The notes under the pieces are model-generated. The model saw only the letters and a program-made list of their open reading frames with translations. It searched no databases and was not told the origin of the DNA. Source: Deltaproteobacteria bacterium (GTDB lineage: Bacteria; Myxococcota_A; Polyangia; GCA-2747355). From it: 64,000 nt of DNA. The first letter of the stretch is position 1. Each line of letters opens with the position of its first letter. The DNA lies in NCBI GenBank assembly GCA_020633415.1, contig JACKDQ010000003.1:310001-374000 (forward strand), in the 5' to 3' direction. A program made the translations under genes and the position numbers. Shown in pieces: positions 17,232-25,644 of the stretch.

Positions 17232-18701
17232 TTGCCTCGGTCTGCGACTACGGTTGCTGTGCGGGTAGCGCTTTGCCTAGCCCTCTCGCTGGCAGCCTAC
17301 GGTAACTCGTTTCCCGGCGAGCCGGTGTTCGACGATGTGCCACTGCTCGTCGAAAACGACTGCCATCGCGGTCTCAGCAAAGTCCCGGCGGCACTGGCGG
17401 TCTGGCGACAGACGATCTGCAACGTCCGACCTTTGCGCTTCGCCAGTTTTGCCATCGATTACACCCTCTATGGCGAGGCTTGGTGGGGCTATCATCTGAC
17501 CAATGCGTTGCTGCACGGTCTGGTGGCGAGTCTGCTCTGGCTGCTGCTGCTCCGTTTGGGCGTCACCCGCCAGGTTTCGGCGCTTTGCGCGCTGCTGTTT
17601 GTGCTGCACCCGGTCAACACCGAGGCCGTAGCCTATCTTTCCGGTCGGCGCGATCTGCTCGCCGCGCTGTTTTGCCTGGTTGCGACGTTGGGGTTGTTTT
17701 CTCGTCGACGGTCGTTGCAGTTAGGCCTCTCCCTGGCGGCCTTTTTAGCAGCGCTGCTCTGCTACCAAGGCGCGGCTGCTTTGCCCGCGGCGCTGATTCT
17801 GTTGCTCTGGACGCGCCGGCGCAGCGAGAGCGATCGGCCGCGCTGGATCGCTGTGGCGACGATGTTCGTGATCGCCATCGGCTTCGCTTGGTGGACGGCG
17901 AGTACGCGCGGTCTCTCGGACAAGCACGGACTTTGGGGCGGTGGCCTGTCGGCGCATCTGGGCACGGTGTTGGCGGTGCATCTGCGCTATCTCAAGCTGC
18001 TGGTGTTGCCGGTCGACATGCAAGCCGACTACTCGCCCGAGGGCTTCGCCTTGGCGCGTTCGCTGTTCGATGGGCGCGCGCTGCTGATGCTCGGTCTGCT
18101 GATCGCCGGTTTGGTCGGCTGGATCCGCGTCGCCGCTTGGCGCCGGCCGCTGATCGTAGCGGCGGTGTACGTTGCGCTGCTGCTGCCGGCCAGTCAGATC
18201 GTCATTCATCACGAATTGCTCGCCGAGCATCGGCTCTATCTCGCCAGCGCTTGTTATTGCTTGGCGCTCGCCGCGGCGATCGTCGCCTTGACCCGGCGGC
18301 TCAAACCGCGCTTTGGCTGTCTGCTGTTCGGCGCGATCGCATGCGGCTATCTCGCGCTGACCCTGTCGCGGAACTTGGACTGGCGCGACAGCGAATCGCT
18401 TTGGCGCGCCACCGTGGCTCAAGCGCCGCGTTGTGCGCGGGCCCAAGCTAACCTCGGAGCCGTGCTTGCCCAACAAGGGCAGCTGCAGCCGGCGATCGCT
18501 CATTTTCGACGGGCATTAGCGTTGCGCCCCGAGCTTTGCGACGCGCGAATCAACCTCGGTCAGGCGCTGTTCGACAGCGGGCAGCGTGAACCGGGGCTGC
18601 GCGAGGTCGCCCGCGGTGTCGATTGCATGCCGACGCCCAAGCGGAAGCGACAGCTGTTGCGGCTACAACGGCGGTTGGCTGGCAACAAGCCCCGCGGGTA
18701 G
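17232..18701 (+). CDS. Multi-spanning membrane protein with C-terminal TPRs (TMTC-like)
   Basis: A 489-aa inner-membrane protein with about ten hydrophobic segments and a C-terminal TPR unit (about 400-470: AQANLGAVLAQQGQLQPAIAHFRRALALRP and a second copy). The N-terminal DDVPLLVEND and WGYHLTNALLHGL, and the loop HPVNTEAVAYLSGRRDLLAALF, resemble bacterial relatives of TMTC/GT-C O-mannosyltransferase-type proteins, in which the acidic first loop is catalytic. Glycosyl transfer is therefore a reasonable inference, not shown. Start TTG at 17232. A longer paralogue is at 36121. The palindrome at 18708 follows its stop. Confidence 0.8.
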   Translation: MPRSATTVAVRVALCLALSLAAYGNSFPGEPVFDDVPLLVENDCHRGLSKVPAALAVWRQTICNVRPLRFASFAIDYTLYGEAWWGYHLTNALLHGLVASLLWLLLLRLGVTRQVSALCALLFVLHPVNTEAVAYLSGRRDLLAALFCLVATLGLFSRRRSLQLGLSLAAFLAALLCYQGAAALPAALILLLWTRRRSESDRPRWIAVATMFVIAIGFAWWTASTRGLSDKHGLWGGGLSAHLGTVLAVHLRYLKLLVLPVDMQADYSPEGFALARSLFDGRALLMLGLLIAGLVGWIRVAAWRRPLIVAAVYVALLLPASQIVIHHELLAEHRLYLASACYCLALAAAIVALTRRLKPRFGCLLFGAIACGYLALTLSRNLDWRDSESLWRATVAQAPRCARAQANLGAVLAQQGQLQPAIAHFRRALALRPELCDARINLGQALFDSGQREPGLREVARGVDCMPTPKRKRQLLRLQRRLAGNKPRG

Positions 18702-18707
18702 CGCATC

Positions 18708-18795
18708 AAAAAGCCCAAAAAGGGGACAGTTCTAATGGTTGGTTAAATCGATCGGTTTAACCAACCATTAGAACTGTCCCCTTTTTGCGGCTTTT
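18708..18795. repeat. Near-perfect 70-bp palindrome with A/T-tailed ends (RAYT/REP-like or bidirectional terminator)
   Basis: Bases 18717-18786 form an inverted repeat with axis between 18751 and 18752. The 31-bp left arm (18717-18747) is the exact reverse complement of the right arm (18756-18786); only the pair 18748/18755 in the centre mismatches. Each arm has outer AAAAAGGGGACAGTTCT. With one bulge the pairing continues outward (AAAAGCC against GGCTTTT) to 18708 and 18795. It sits between two convergent genes. The GGGGACAG motif is reminiscent of palindromes associated with IS200-like REP-associated transposases; no transposase is nearby. It would also terminate transcription both ways. 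Confidence 0.85.
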
Positions 18796-18854
18796 CTGCA
18801 AAATAGGCAGCAATGGAGGCGCGGGCACACCACGCGGTGCGCCCGCGGTGGGTG

Positions 18855-19973
18855 CTACTTGCCGAGCTCGGCGACGCCGATCGAGGTGTCGTCGGCGGCG
18901 AGATTAAAGCCCAGGCGCTCGAGCGTTTTGGCGTCAAGCTGTCCTTTGCGAGCGGCCTTCATCAGCCGATCGATCATCACGTTCTTCTTGCCGCCACGCT
19001 TGGTCTGCTTGAGGAGTTCAACCAGCGCGTTGTCGGTGGCAAAGATGAATGCCGTGCGCTTGTCAGCCGTACCGGTGCGCTCGATCAACTTGAGGTTGTC
19101 GTTGGCGCCGATCTTCAGGCTGATCGCCGTGGTGTTAGCCGAAACATGATCGGTGGCGTTTTCCAACGGCCAGGCTTGCTCGACGGTGTAACGGCTCTCG
19201 CGCCCGAGCAGGTAATTAAACAGCCGAACCGGGTTCCAGAGGTTGCGGCGTTTGACGACCAGCATGCCGGTGTCGCTCGGGTGGCCGTCGCGCTCGAGGG
19301 ACTGGGCCTTGTAGTTGTACTTGCCACCTTTGCCCGCGGTGACCTCGAGGTTGAAGAACGTGGTGCCCGCTGGATTTTGCCGGCGCTTATTGGCCAGCAT
19401 GTCCTCGATCGAGGGTGGGGCGAGCTTCTGCTTCTTTTTGTCGCGCTGTTTGAGTTTGGCGCTCAGTAGGGCATCGCGATCAGGGGCCGTGAAGTCGCCC
19501 TCCATCGAAGACGCCGTCGCCCAGGTCTCCAGGGAGGTGTCGATCGGCTTTTTCCCGCGGCCTTCCCCTGCAGCGCCCGCCCAGCCCTCGAGGCCGGTGC
19601 AAATGCCGGTCTTGGCCTTGAGGTCGGCGGGACGTAGTGCGTCGACGATCGGTGCGATCCATTGCCCAAAGCCGCTGGGCGTCGGTGCACCCTTGGCGAT
19701 CAACGCCGAGATCTCCTTGATCAGCGGTTGGGGTTGGAAGCCGTGGCCATCGAAGACCGTCACGCGAAATCCGCCATTGGTGCGGCACATCTCGATGTGG
19801 TCTTGGTTTTCGTTTTTGCCGATGCGCTTGATGCTCACCTGCTGAAACTGCGATTTGGGTGCGCGGGCCTGGCGCTTGCCAAACCAGGCATGAGCCGAAG
19901 GCGTGGCCAAGACCAATCCCGCGACCAGTGACGCGGCAACCGCGCCGGTGACAAAGTGTGATCGTGTCTTCAT
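18855..19973 (-). CDS. Exported PP2C-like protein phosphatase
   Basis: A 372-aa protein with a strong signal peptide (MKTRSHFVTGAVAASLVAGLVLATPSAHA, cleavage before WFGK; ATG at 19973 preferred over an upstream TTG). The mature part has PP2C motifs: RIGKNENQDHIEM (metal Asp58), VTVFDGHGF (Asp75, Gly76) and a C-terminal AADDTSIGVAEL (Asp361/362), with FIFATDNALVELL near motif 8. A charged Lys-rich insert lies about 185-215. PP2C enzymes dephosphorylate Ser/Thr; export is unusual. It lies 80 bp after the vWA gene, same strand, and opposite a kinase-like gene. See findings. Confidence 0.82.
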   Translation of the reverse strand: MKTRSHFVTGAVAASLVAGLVLATPSAHAWFGKRQARAPKSQFQQVSIKRIGKNENQDHIEMCRTNGGFRVTVFDGHGFQPQPLIKEISALIAKGAPTPSGFGQWIAPIVDALRPADLKAKTGICTGLEGWAGAAGEGRGKKPIDTSLETWATASSMEGDFTAPDRDALLSAKLKQRDKKKQKLAPPSIEDMLANKRRQNPAGTTFFNLEVTAGKGGKYNYKAQSLERDGHPSDTGMLVVKRRNLWNPVRLFNYLLGRESRYTVEQAWPLENATDHVSANTTAISLKIGANDNLKLIERTGTADKRTAFIFATDNALVELLKQTKRGGKKNVMIDRLMKAARKGQLDAKTLERLGFNLAADDTSIGVAELGK

Positions 19974-20053
19974 CGTCGTATCCGTCGTTTGAAACAATGC
20001 CTGGCTGGGCTCGTTACGGGGCGGCGACCTGCCGCCCCGCGAGCGCTGCTCTG

Positions 20054-21277
20054 CTAATAGCGGCCGATGTCTTGCTGTACCGGTGCAGCGCTGCCGCCGA
20101 CGACCGAGGAGGAGGTCGCCAAGATCTTGGCGATCGCTTCCGCGGCGTTATGATTGGCGACGAACAGCTGTGAGCCGGGCTTGATCTCTTGACCCGGGCC
20201 GAGCACCGCATTCATACGCGGGATCCAGGCGTCGGGGACGGTGGACGCCGCCAAGCCGTTAGCCTTGGTGAAGTTGGGAACATCGACGGTCTTTGTCGTG
20301 TCGTAGAGGTACGGAATGGTGATCTGATCGGGGAAGCTCATGATCTCCGCTTTGCTCGGGAACCAAAGGTTGCTCTTGCCGTTGGCCGATGCGGCCATCA
20401 CCTCTTGGGGCAGGACCTGGATCGGGATGATGATGCCGGGCCCGTCGACGTTGCTCGCGCTTTCACTGACCAGTCGCATGCCGCTGACGAAATCCGCGGT
20501 CTTGACGAATGGCAGGTTCTGCTCGCCATCGGCGAAGTAGCTGAAGATGCCGGCCGGTGCATCTTTCATCAGGTGCTCTTGAAAGATGCGCTGAGCCTTG
20601 GCGGCGGCACCGAGGATCGGCGTGGCGCCCATACGCGGCAGGTCTTTTTCTTCGACGAAGATATAGGTGACGTTGCCGGCGTCATCGATGCGCTGATCTT
20701 TGACCAAGTTCATTAGCTCGGCGGTGGTGTAGACGAACTTCTTGCCGAGAAGCGGCATCACCAGTGGCGACTGCTCTTGACCCTGGCCGTTGGCTTTGCC
20801 ACCCATCGCCATCAGCGCGATCTTGACGTTACCCTTGAACGGGTTTTCCGCCGTGCCGCTGCTCGAGAGGTCTTGCATCAAGACCTCGGTCAGACCCTTA
20901 TTGATGCCGCCGCAGGCCAAACCGGCCAATGAGATCTGGCGCGGCTGGCCATTCTGCCCGGTGCCGAGGTTCATCTGTCGCAAAAACATCGAGTCGGAGA
21001 GATCAACGGCGAGACAGACGACGCCGGGCTCATTGGGCGTACCGGGCGTCGAGTAAAGACCCTTGGTCTTGGCGATCGGCGCCATCTTAGTCGGCATCGA
21101 ATGCTTCTCGCCCAGCCTGACCTGTGGGTGCAGCTGAGTGGTTTGCGTCGCCGTACGGCGCGCCTGCTTTGCGGCGAGTAGCGGGTTGGGCGCGGCGGCG
21201 GAAACGATTCCCGGCAGGCTCAACACGCTGAGCACGATCGCCAGCGGACTGTATTTCAAAAAGCTCGATTTACGCAT
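20054..21277 (-). CDS. Exported von Willebrand factor A domain protein (TerY-like)
   Basis: A 407-aa protein with a signal peptide (MRKSSFLKYSPLAIVLSVLSLPGIVSA). From about residue 85 it shows a vWA domain with a complete metal-ion-dependent adhesion site: DLSDS (D92, S94, S96), T218 in RMGATPILGAA and D249 in FADGE. The order VKIALMAMGG ... LPRMGATPILGAA resembles TerY/YegL-type vWA proteins. GGAGG lies just upstream of the ATG. It leads a two-gene minus-strand unit with the PP2C gene and is divergent from the kinase gene. Probably a periplasmic scaffold binding a partner through Mg2+. Confidence 0.85.
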   Translation of the reverse strand: MRKSSFLKYSPLAIVLSVLSLPGIVSAAAPNPLLAAKQARRTATQTTQLHPQVRLGEKHSMPTKMAPIAKTKGLYSTPGTPNEPGVVCLAVDLSDSMFLRQMNLGTGQNGQPRQISLAGLACGGINKGLTEVLMQDLSSSGTAENPFKGNVKIALMAMGGKANGQGQEQSPLVMPLLGKKFVYTTAELMNLVKDQRIDDAGNVTYIFVEEKDLPRMGATPILGAAAKAQRIFQEHLMKDAPAGIFSYFADGEQNLPFVKTADFVSGMRLVSESASNVDGPGIIIPIQVLPQEVMAASANGKSNLWFPSKAEIMSFPDQITIPYLYDTTKTVDVPNFTKANGLAASTVPDAWIPRMNAVLGPGQEIKPGSQLFVANHNAAEAIAKILATSSSVVGGSAAPVQQDIGRY

Positions 21278-21566
21278 GTGTAGGGTCCTCCGTTGGCCGT
21301 GCAGATGTGCAACCGCTGTGCCCGCGTCGCGGGTAACGCTAATTGTCAGCGCTACCTATGCTGCGGTTCGCTATCTCAGCCAAATGCAACGGCTTAGGTT
21401 CAACGACGACAGCGCGGTGGAAACAGTCGCCACCGCTGACCGCTCGATCCGCCGCGTGGCGCGACTAGCCGCTGTTTTTTGTCGCGACATGTCGCCTAAG
21501 CACTGATCTGCAGGTGATTTTCCTGGGTCCATTCTGGTATGCGCTGTGCATCAGTCGGCAGCAACC
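21278..21566. promoter_or_regulatory. Divergent intergenic region between vWA and kinase genes
   Basis: 289 bp with no gene. It must carry promoters for both directions. Visible elements are GCGGTGG and CCACCGC with a 9-bp gap (near 21414-21436), and the palindrome TGTCGCGACA near 21479. A weak minus-strand promoter (TTGGCT, 17 bp, CATAGG) can be drawn but is not convincing. A shared regulatory region would allow joint control of the three genes. Confidence 0.4.
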
Positions 21567-24452
21567 ATGCTGACCCGCCTCTTCACCATCGTTGCGCTGA
21601 TCTTCGCTGCACCGCTGCCGCTGCGCGCTGAAGCGACGCTGGCCGGCACCGTGCGTACACTGCTGATGCAGCAGGGGGCGCGGCCGTTCTGCAATCCCAA
21701 GTACCAGCGGCTCAACGTGCGTCGCCACAGTGCAGCCGGATATCAGGGCAACCCGATCGCGGCGCGTTTGCTCGCTCAGCAGCCGGTGTTGATGACCGGT
21801 TCGACGGCGATCGTCTCGGTGCTCGAAGACCCGACCGGCAAACAACCGCCGATCGCGGCCAAGTTCTTCGCGATCCACGACCCGGCGCGCGACGTGCGCT
21901 ACGAAAAGATCGCCAAGTATCTCGACAAACATCCCGAGTTGCCCGAGTTGATGCGCTACGACTACCAGGCGCAGGGCTGCCAGGTTCGTCCGGGGACATT
22001 TCTTCCGGTGATGTTCTCCGAGTTCAGTACGTCGCGGCCGCTACAGGATGTCGTTCGGGAACTCGCGCTCAGTGGCAAAGAGGCCGATCAGGACCGCCTC
22101 AACGCGCTCGCCGATCAGGTGCTCGATCTAGAGCAACGGATGCGCGCCGCCCGTCTGGGCTACGGCGACATCCAAGGCGACAACTTGCGCGTCAGCGACG
22201 ACAATAAGCTCGTAATCATCCCGGACTACCAGCCGCTCGAAGTGCCGGGCCTCTATCGTTCGGGGGTCAAAGAGATCGACGAGCGCGGCACGCGTGGCTA
22301 CCAGCATCCGGCGCGCCTCGATCACGGCAAGAAGCGCGCGCAAAGCGGCGTTAACGTCGGCAACTTCTCTAACCTCGTCGTCTATCTGTCGTTGCGCGCG
22401 TTGGCCGAAGATCCAACGCTGTATCAGAAGGCCAATCCCAAGGGCCAAGAGCTGCTCTTTTCCCACAACGGTGACTTTCTCCTGCGCGGTCGTGGCAAGA
22501 GCGTCAAGCGATCGGCGCTATTGGAGGCGATGGCGAACAGCACGTCGGCCGAAGTGCGCTACCTGAGCGACGCGCTGTTTGAGAGCCTCAAGAAGTCATC
22601 CGATCGCACCGCTCCGCTGGCGACGCTTGTCGCGGCGGCTTTGGGTCAGAGTAAAGCGGAACAGGCCAAGCCCAAAGCAAATGCCGCAAAAGTAGAGCGC
22701 AGCACCCCGCCGGTTGCTGAACAGCCCACGGTGATCGTGCAAAGCGATGTTCCAGGCTTACTGTCCTGGCTGCCCGACGTGAGCTACGCGCCCAGTCAGC
22801 AGACCGCCGGCGGCGAAAAAAAAAAGCTCCAACTGAATAGTGTGGCGTGGCGAACCAGCGTTCGCGGCAGCGGCGGCCTGCCCGCAGCAGGCACGCAGGC
22901 GTTGGCGAAGCTCTACGGCCAGGTCGACCAGCGCGCGCGTCAGATCGTCGCCGAACTCCCGCAGTCGATCGCAGACGAAATGCCGAGCGATAAGACCGCG
23001 ACGCCGATCATCGTCAGCGGCCACATCGACAGTAACGGCAGGTTTCATGTGTCGGCGACCGCGCGGCATGACGCCCATTCCCCAACGCTAGTCCGCCAAA
23101 TCGAGCAGGCCCTCGACGGCAAGCAACTCGCCGATCAGGGGCTGGCCAAGTCGCAACCGATCAGCATCGAGATCGATCAGTTCTTGGGCAAGAGCCCTCA
23201 GCGCATCGTCGGCAGCCGCGCCAGGGGAATCGTATTTTTGGTCGATCAGATCGTAACGCAGCAGGGCGATCGACTGTCGCGCTTCTTTTCTCATCATCTC
23301 GAGCGACGGGTGCAAGAGTCGTTGCGCGAGATCTCCGTCGGTCTTAGTCAAAGGCAAGCAAGTGATGCGCTCAAGCGGTTGCCGCACCAGCCGATCAAGC
23401 TGCAGCTGCGCCTGGCAGCAGACGGCCGGTTGAGCCTGATCCCTGTCGGCGATTGGGGTGCGCAGCCCTGGCAACAAGAGATCAGCGCAGCGATCGCCAA
23501 GATCAAGCTCTACAACCCGCAAAGTAAGCAGTCGCTGCTCACCGTAGCGCTGGAGCCGAGCGCGCTGCGCCAGGGTGACAGCGCGGCACGCGCGAGCCGG
23601 CGGATCGCACCGCCACCGAAGTACGGTAGGCCGTCGGTGGACTACTCCTTCGGCGAGATGAGCTGGAAGATCACCAGCCTGCGGGCTAGCGGCGGGCTCA
23701 CCACCGATCGGGTGCGTAGTGCCTTGCAGAAGTATCTCAAGACCGCGGTGGCCTATCTTACAGAAGAGACCTATGCCGGGATGACGATCAATCTAACCGA
23801 CGGCCGTGTCGGCAAGATCGGCTTCTACGGCGTGATCGATGAGCAGGGTCACCTGGAGATTTCGGAAGTGGTTCCGGAAAAAGGTGCGCCTGCCGATCTG
23901 ATGCGGCTGATGATCTCGCGCGAAGTCGAGAAATTCAAATTCGCCGATTCGGCCAATCGCGCCGGATCGCGGGTCTTCGTCGAGTTCGAGCTCAACCACC
24001 GGCTCTATGACCCGGGCCTCAACGAGTTGATGGGCAGCAAACTGCCCAAGGCACACACCAAGGTGCCGCGCGACAAAAGCCTGCGTTGGGACTTCGGCGA
24101 CCTGTTTCCCGCAACGACCGAGGTTGAAGCTGGCTTCCTGCAGGCCAAAAAACCGCGTAGCTTGGCGGTGATCGGGCGGCGGTTGGGGGCCTACGTCGAT
24201 GCGGCAGTCAACGGCTTTGCGCTGCCCCAAAAGCCGCTGCGCGGGTACTTCGAGTTCGAAGCGCAGGTCGGCAAGGACGGCAAGCTGTCGCTGCTAAGCT
24301 GGAGTGGCCAGGGTGATTACGCCGACCGCCAACTCGTCGACAAGCTGCGTGCCACCGTGGAGACCTTTGTCTTGTTCGAAGGCAAAGAGGAGCTCAAACT
24401 CCACGCCGGCGAGACGTTCTCGACGGCGATCGAACTCAAGCCGGCGCGCTAA
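21567..24452 (+). CDS. Exported protein-kinase-like protein with four TonB/AgmX-like C-terminal repeats
   Basis: A 961-aa protein with a signal peptide (MLTRLFTIVALIFAAPLPLRA; ATG at 21567 preferred over GTG at 21546). Residues about 70-340 look like a Ser/Thr kinase fold: IAAKFF (Lys99), YGDIQGDN (catalytic Asp201, Asn206) and IPDYQP (Asp220 in the DFG position). So Lys, Asp, Asn and Asp are all kept. Four repeats of roughly 110-130 residues follow (about 425-540, 545-670, 690-820, 840-960), each with a beta strand, a DG turn and a helix, like the AgmX/PglI or TonB C-terminal fold. Divergent from the vWA/PP2C pair. Role unknown; ATP is not expected outside the cytoplasm. Confidence 0.8.
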   Translation: MLTRLFTIVALIFAAPLPLRAEATLAGTVRTLLMQQGARPFCNPKYQRLNVRRHSAAGYQGNPIAARLLAQQPVLMTGSTAIVSVLEDPTGKQPPIAAKFFAIHDPARDVRYEKIAKYLDKHPELPELMRYDYQAQGCQVRPGTFLPVMFSEFSTSRPLQDVVRELALSGKEADQDRLNALADQVLDLEQRMRAARLGYGDIQGDNLRVSDDNKLVIIPDYQPLEVPGLYRSGVKEIDERGTRGYQHPARLDHGKKRAQSGVNVGNFSNLVVYLSLRALAEDPTLYQKANPKGQELLFSHNGDFLLRGRGKSVKRSALLEAMANSTSAEVRYLSDALFESLKKSSDRTAPLATLVAAALGQSKAEQAKPKANAAKVERSTPPVAEQPTVIVQSDVPGLLSWLPDVSYAPSQQTAGGEKKKLQLNSVAWRTSVRGSGGLPAAGTQALAKLYGQVDQRARQIVAELPQSIADEMPSDKTATPIIVSGHIDSNGRFHVSATARHDAHSPTLVRQIEQALDGKQLADQGLAKSQPISIEIDQFLGKSPQRIVGSRARGIVFLVDQIVTQQGDRLSRFFSHHLERRVQESLREISVGLSQRQASDALKRLPHQPIKLQLRLAADGRLSLIPVGDWGAQPWQQEISAAIAKIKLYNPQSKQSLLTVALEPSALRQGDSAARASRRIAPPPKYGRPSVDYSFGEMSWKITSLRASGGLTTDRVRSALQKYLKTAVAYLTEETYAGMTINLTDGRVGKIGFYGVIDEQGHLEISEVVPEKGAPADLMRLMISREVEKFKFADSANRAGSRVFVEFELNHRLYDPGLNELMGSKLPKAHTKVPRDKSLRWDFGDLFPATTEVEAGFLQAKKPRSLAVIGRRLGAYVDAAVNGFALPQKPLRGYFEFEAQVGKDGKLSLLSWSGQGDYADRQLVDKLRATVETFVLFEGKEELKLHAGETFSTAIELKPAR

Positions 24453-24613
24453 CGCTGCCTTTTGACGCGGACAGCGAACCGTCAAGGCGTCTGGACTAGC
24501 CACCCATCGAAAATGAAAAGCCATTAGATTCTAGCCGCCTCGGTTTGAGCGAAGTTGGAGTCCTTCTTGCACTGAGAAGTGATGAGATTCCGAACCCTCT
24601 GGGAGGCTGAGAG

Positions 24614-25546
24614 ATGCTTAGAACGTTGGGGTTGTTGGCAACCATCGCTATCACGGCTTGCGGGTCGACGCAGAAGCGTGCGGCGGTCGCGCATCCAGGC
24701 AAAGCGGCGCCGTCCAGCTTGCGGATCTGCAAGGCCGGCGATTTGACTGATTGCCGGGGCCAATGCGATCGCGGCGAGATCTCCAGCTGTCTGTATCTCT
24801 CTGACCTTTACGCTCGGGGCGACAAAGCGCGCAAAGCCGATCCCCAGGCAGCGACGCAAGCCGCCAAACGCGGGCGGCAATTGGCCCAGGCCCGCTGTGC
24901 CGCCAACGACGGTGCTGCTTGCGCCGCCTCTGCCCAGCTCAAATTGATGGCGATCGGCGACAAGCAGGACTTTGCTGGGGCGGCAGCCGATGCCCAGCGC
25001 GGCTGCGATGCCGGATCGACGATGGCTTGCTTTACCCTCGCGGCACTTCATCAGCACGGCAAGGGCGTCGCCAAGAACGTCGCTCGGGCGCTGCGGTTGT
25101 ATCGTCAAGCTTGCCAGGCCGGCGAGGGCAATGCCTGTGCTCAGCTCGGGTCGATGGCGGCCACTGGCGATGGCGTTGCGAAAGATCGCGAGCGTGCCCT
25201 GGCGCTTTGGACCAAAGCCTGCAAAACGGGCGTGGCCAATGCTTGCGCCAAGGTCGGCACGGTCTACGCCCAAAAGAATAAGCCGGCCGAGGCGATGTCC
25301 TACTCGGCTGTTGCCTGCAAGGCCGGTAGCGGCCGTGGTTGCACCAACCTCGGCGCGATGTATCTGCTGGGCAGCGGTACCAAGCAAGACGTCAAGATCG
25401 GTCTGCAGCTGACCTATCGCGGCTGCCAACTCGGTGACCGCGTTGCCTGTCAACGCCTGGCATCGCTGGCCGCGAAGGCCAAAGCGATGGAGCAGGACAA
25501 GGGCAAGAGCAAAGCCAAAAAACGTCGCCGTCGTCGGCGCGGTTAG
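24614..25546 (+). CDS. Sel1-repeat lipoprotein
   Basis: A 310-aa lipoprotein (lipobox ITAC, Cys16) preceded by GGGAGG. The mature part has about six Sel1-like repeats with the Cys-containing form common in this lineage (AGEGNACAQLGSMAATGDGVAKDRERAL is typical), paired Cys likely forming disulphides between helices. The C-terminus is a run of Lys/Arg (KKRRRRRRG) that could bind nucleic acid, LPS or polyanions. Sel1 proteins act as protein-protein scaffolds. It follows the kinase gene by 161 bp; it might belong to the same system, but nothing shows this. Confidence 0.85.
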   Translation: MLRTLGLLATIAITACGSTQKRAAVAHPGKAAPSSLRICKAGDLTDCRGQCDRGEISSCLYLSDLYARGDKARKADPQAATQAAKRGRQLAQARCAANDGAACAASAQLKLMAIGDKQDFAGAAADAQRGCDAGSTMACFTLAALHQHGKGVAKNVARALRLYRQACQAGEGNACAQLGSMAATGDGVAKDRERALALWTKACKTGVANACAKVGTVYAQKNKPAEAMSYSAVACKAGSGRGCTNLGAMYLLGSGTKQDVKIGLQLTYRGCQLGDRVACQRLASLAAKAKAMEQDKGKSKAKKRRRRRRG

Positions 25547-25644
25547 CGGCGGGTTCTGGTCGCCCTGAGAAAAAGATTCTCAAAAAAAAACGTCACCAGA
25601 ATGCAACATCGCAGGGGCAGAAGGTGGTTATAGTGGCCGGCGCG

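Noticed and set aside
18708..18795. Insertion sequence end
   Set aside because: No transposase, and the element is a complete palindrome without an internal gene.
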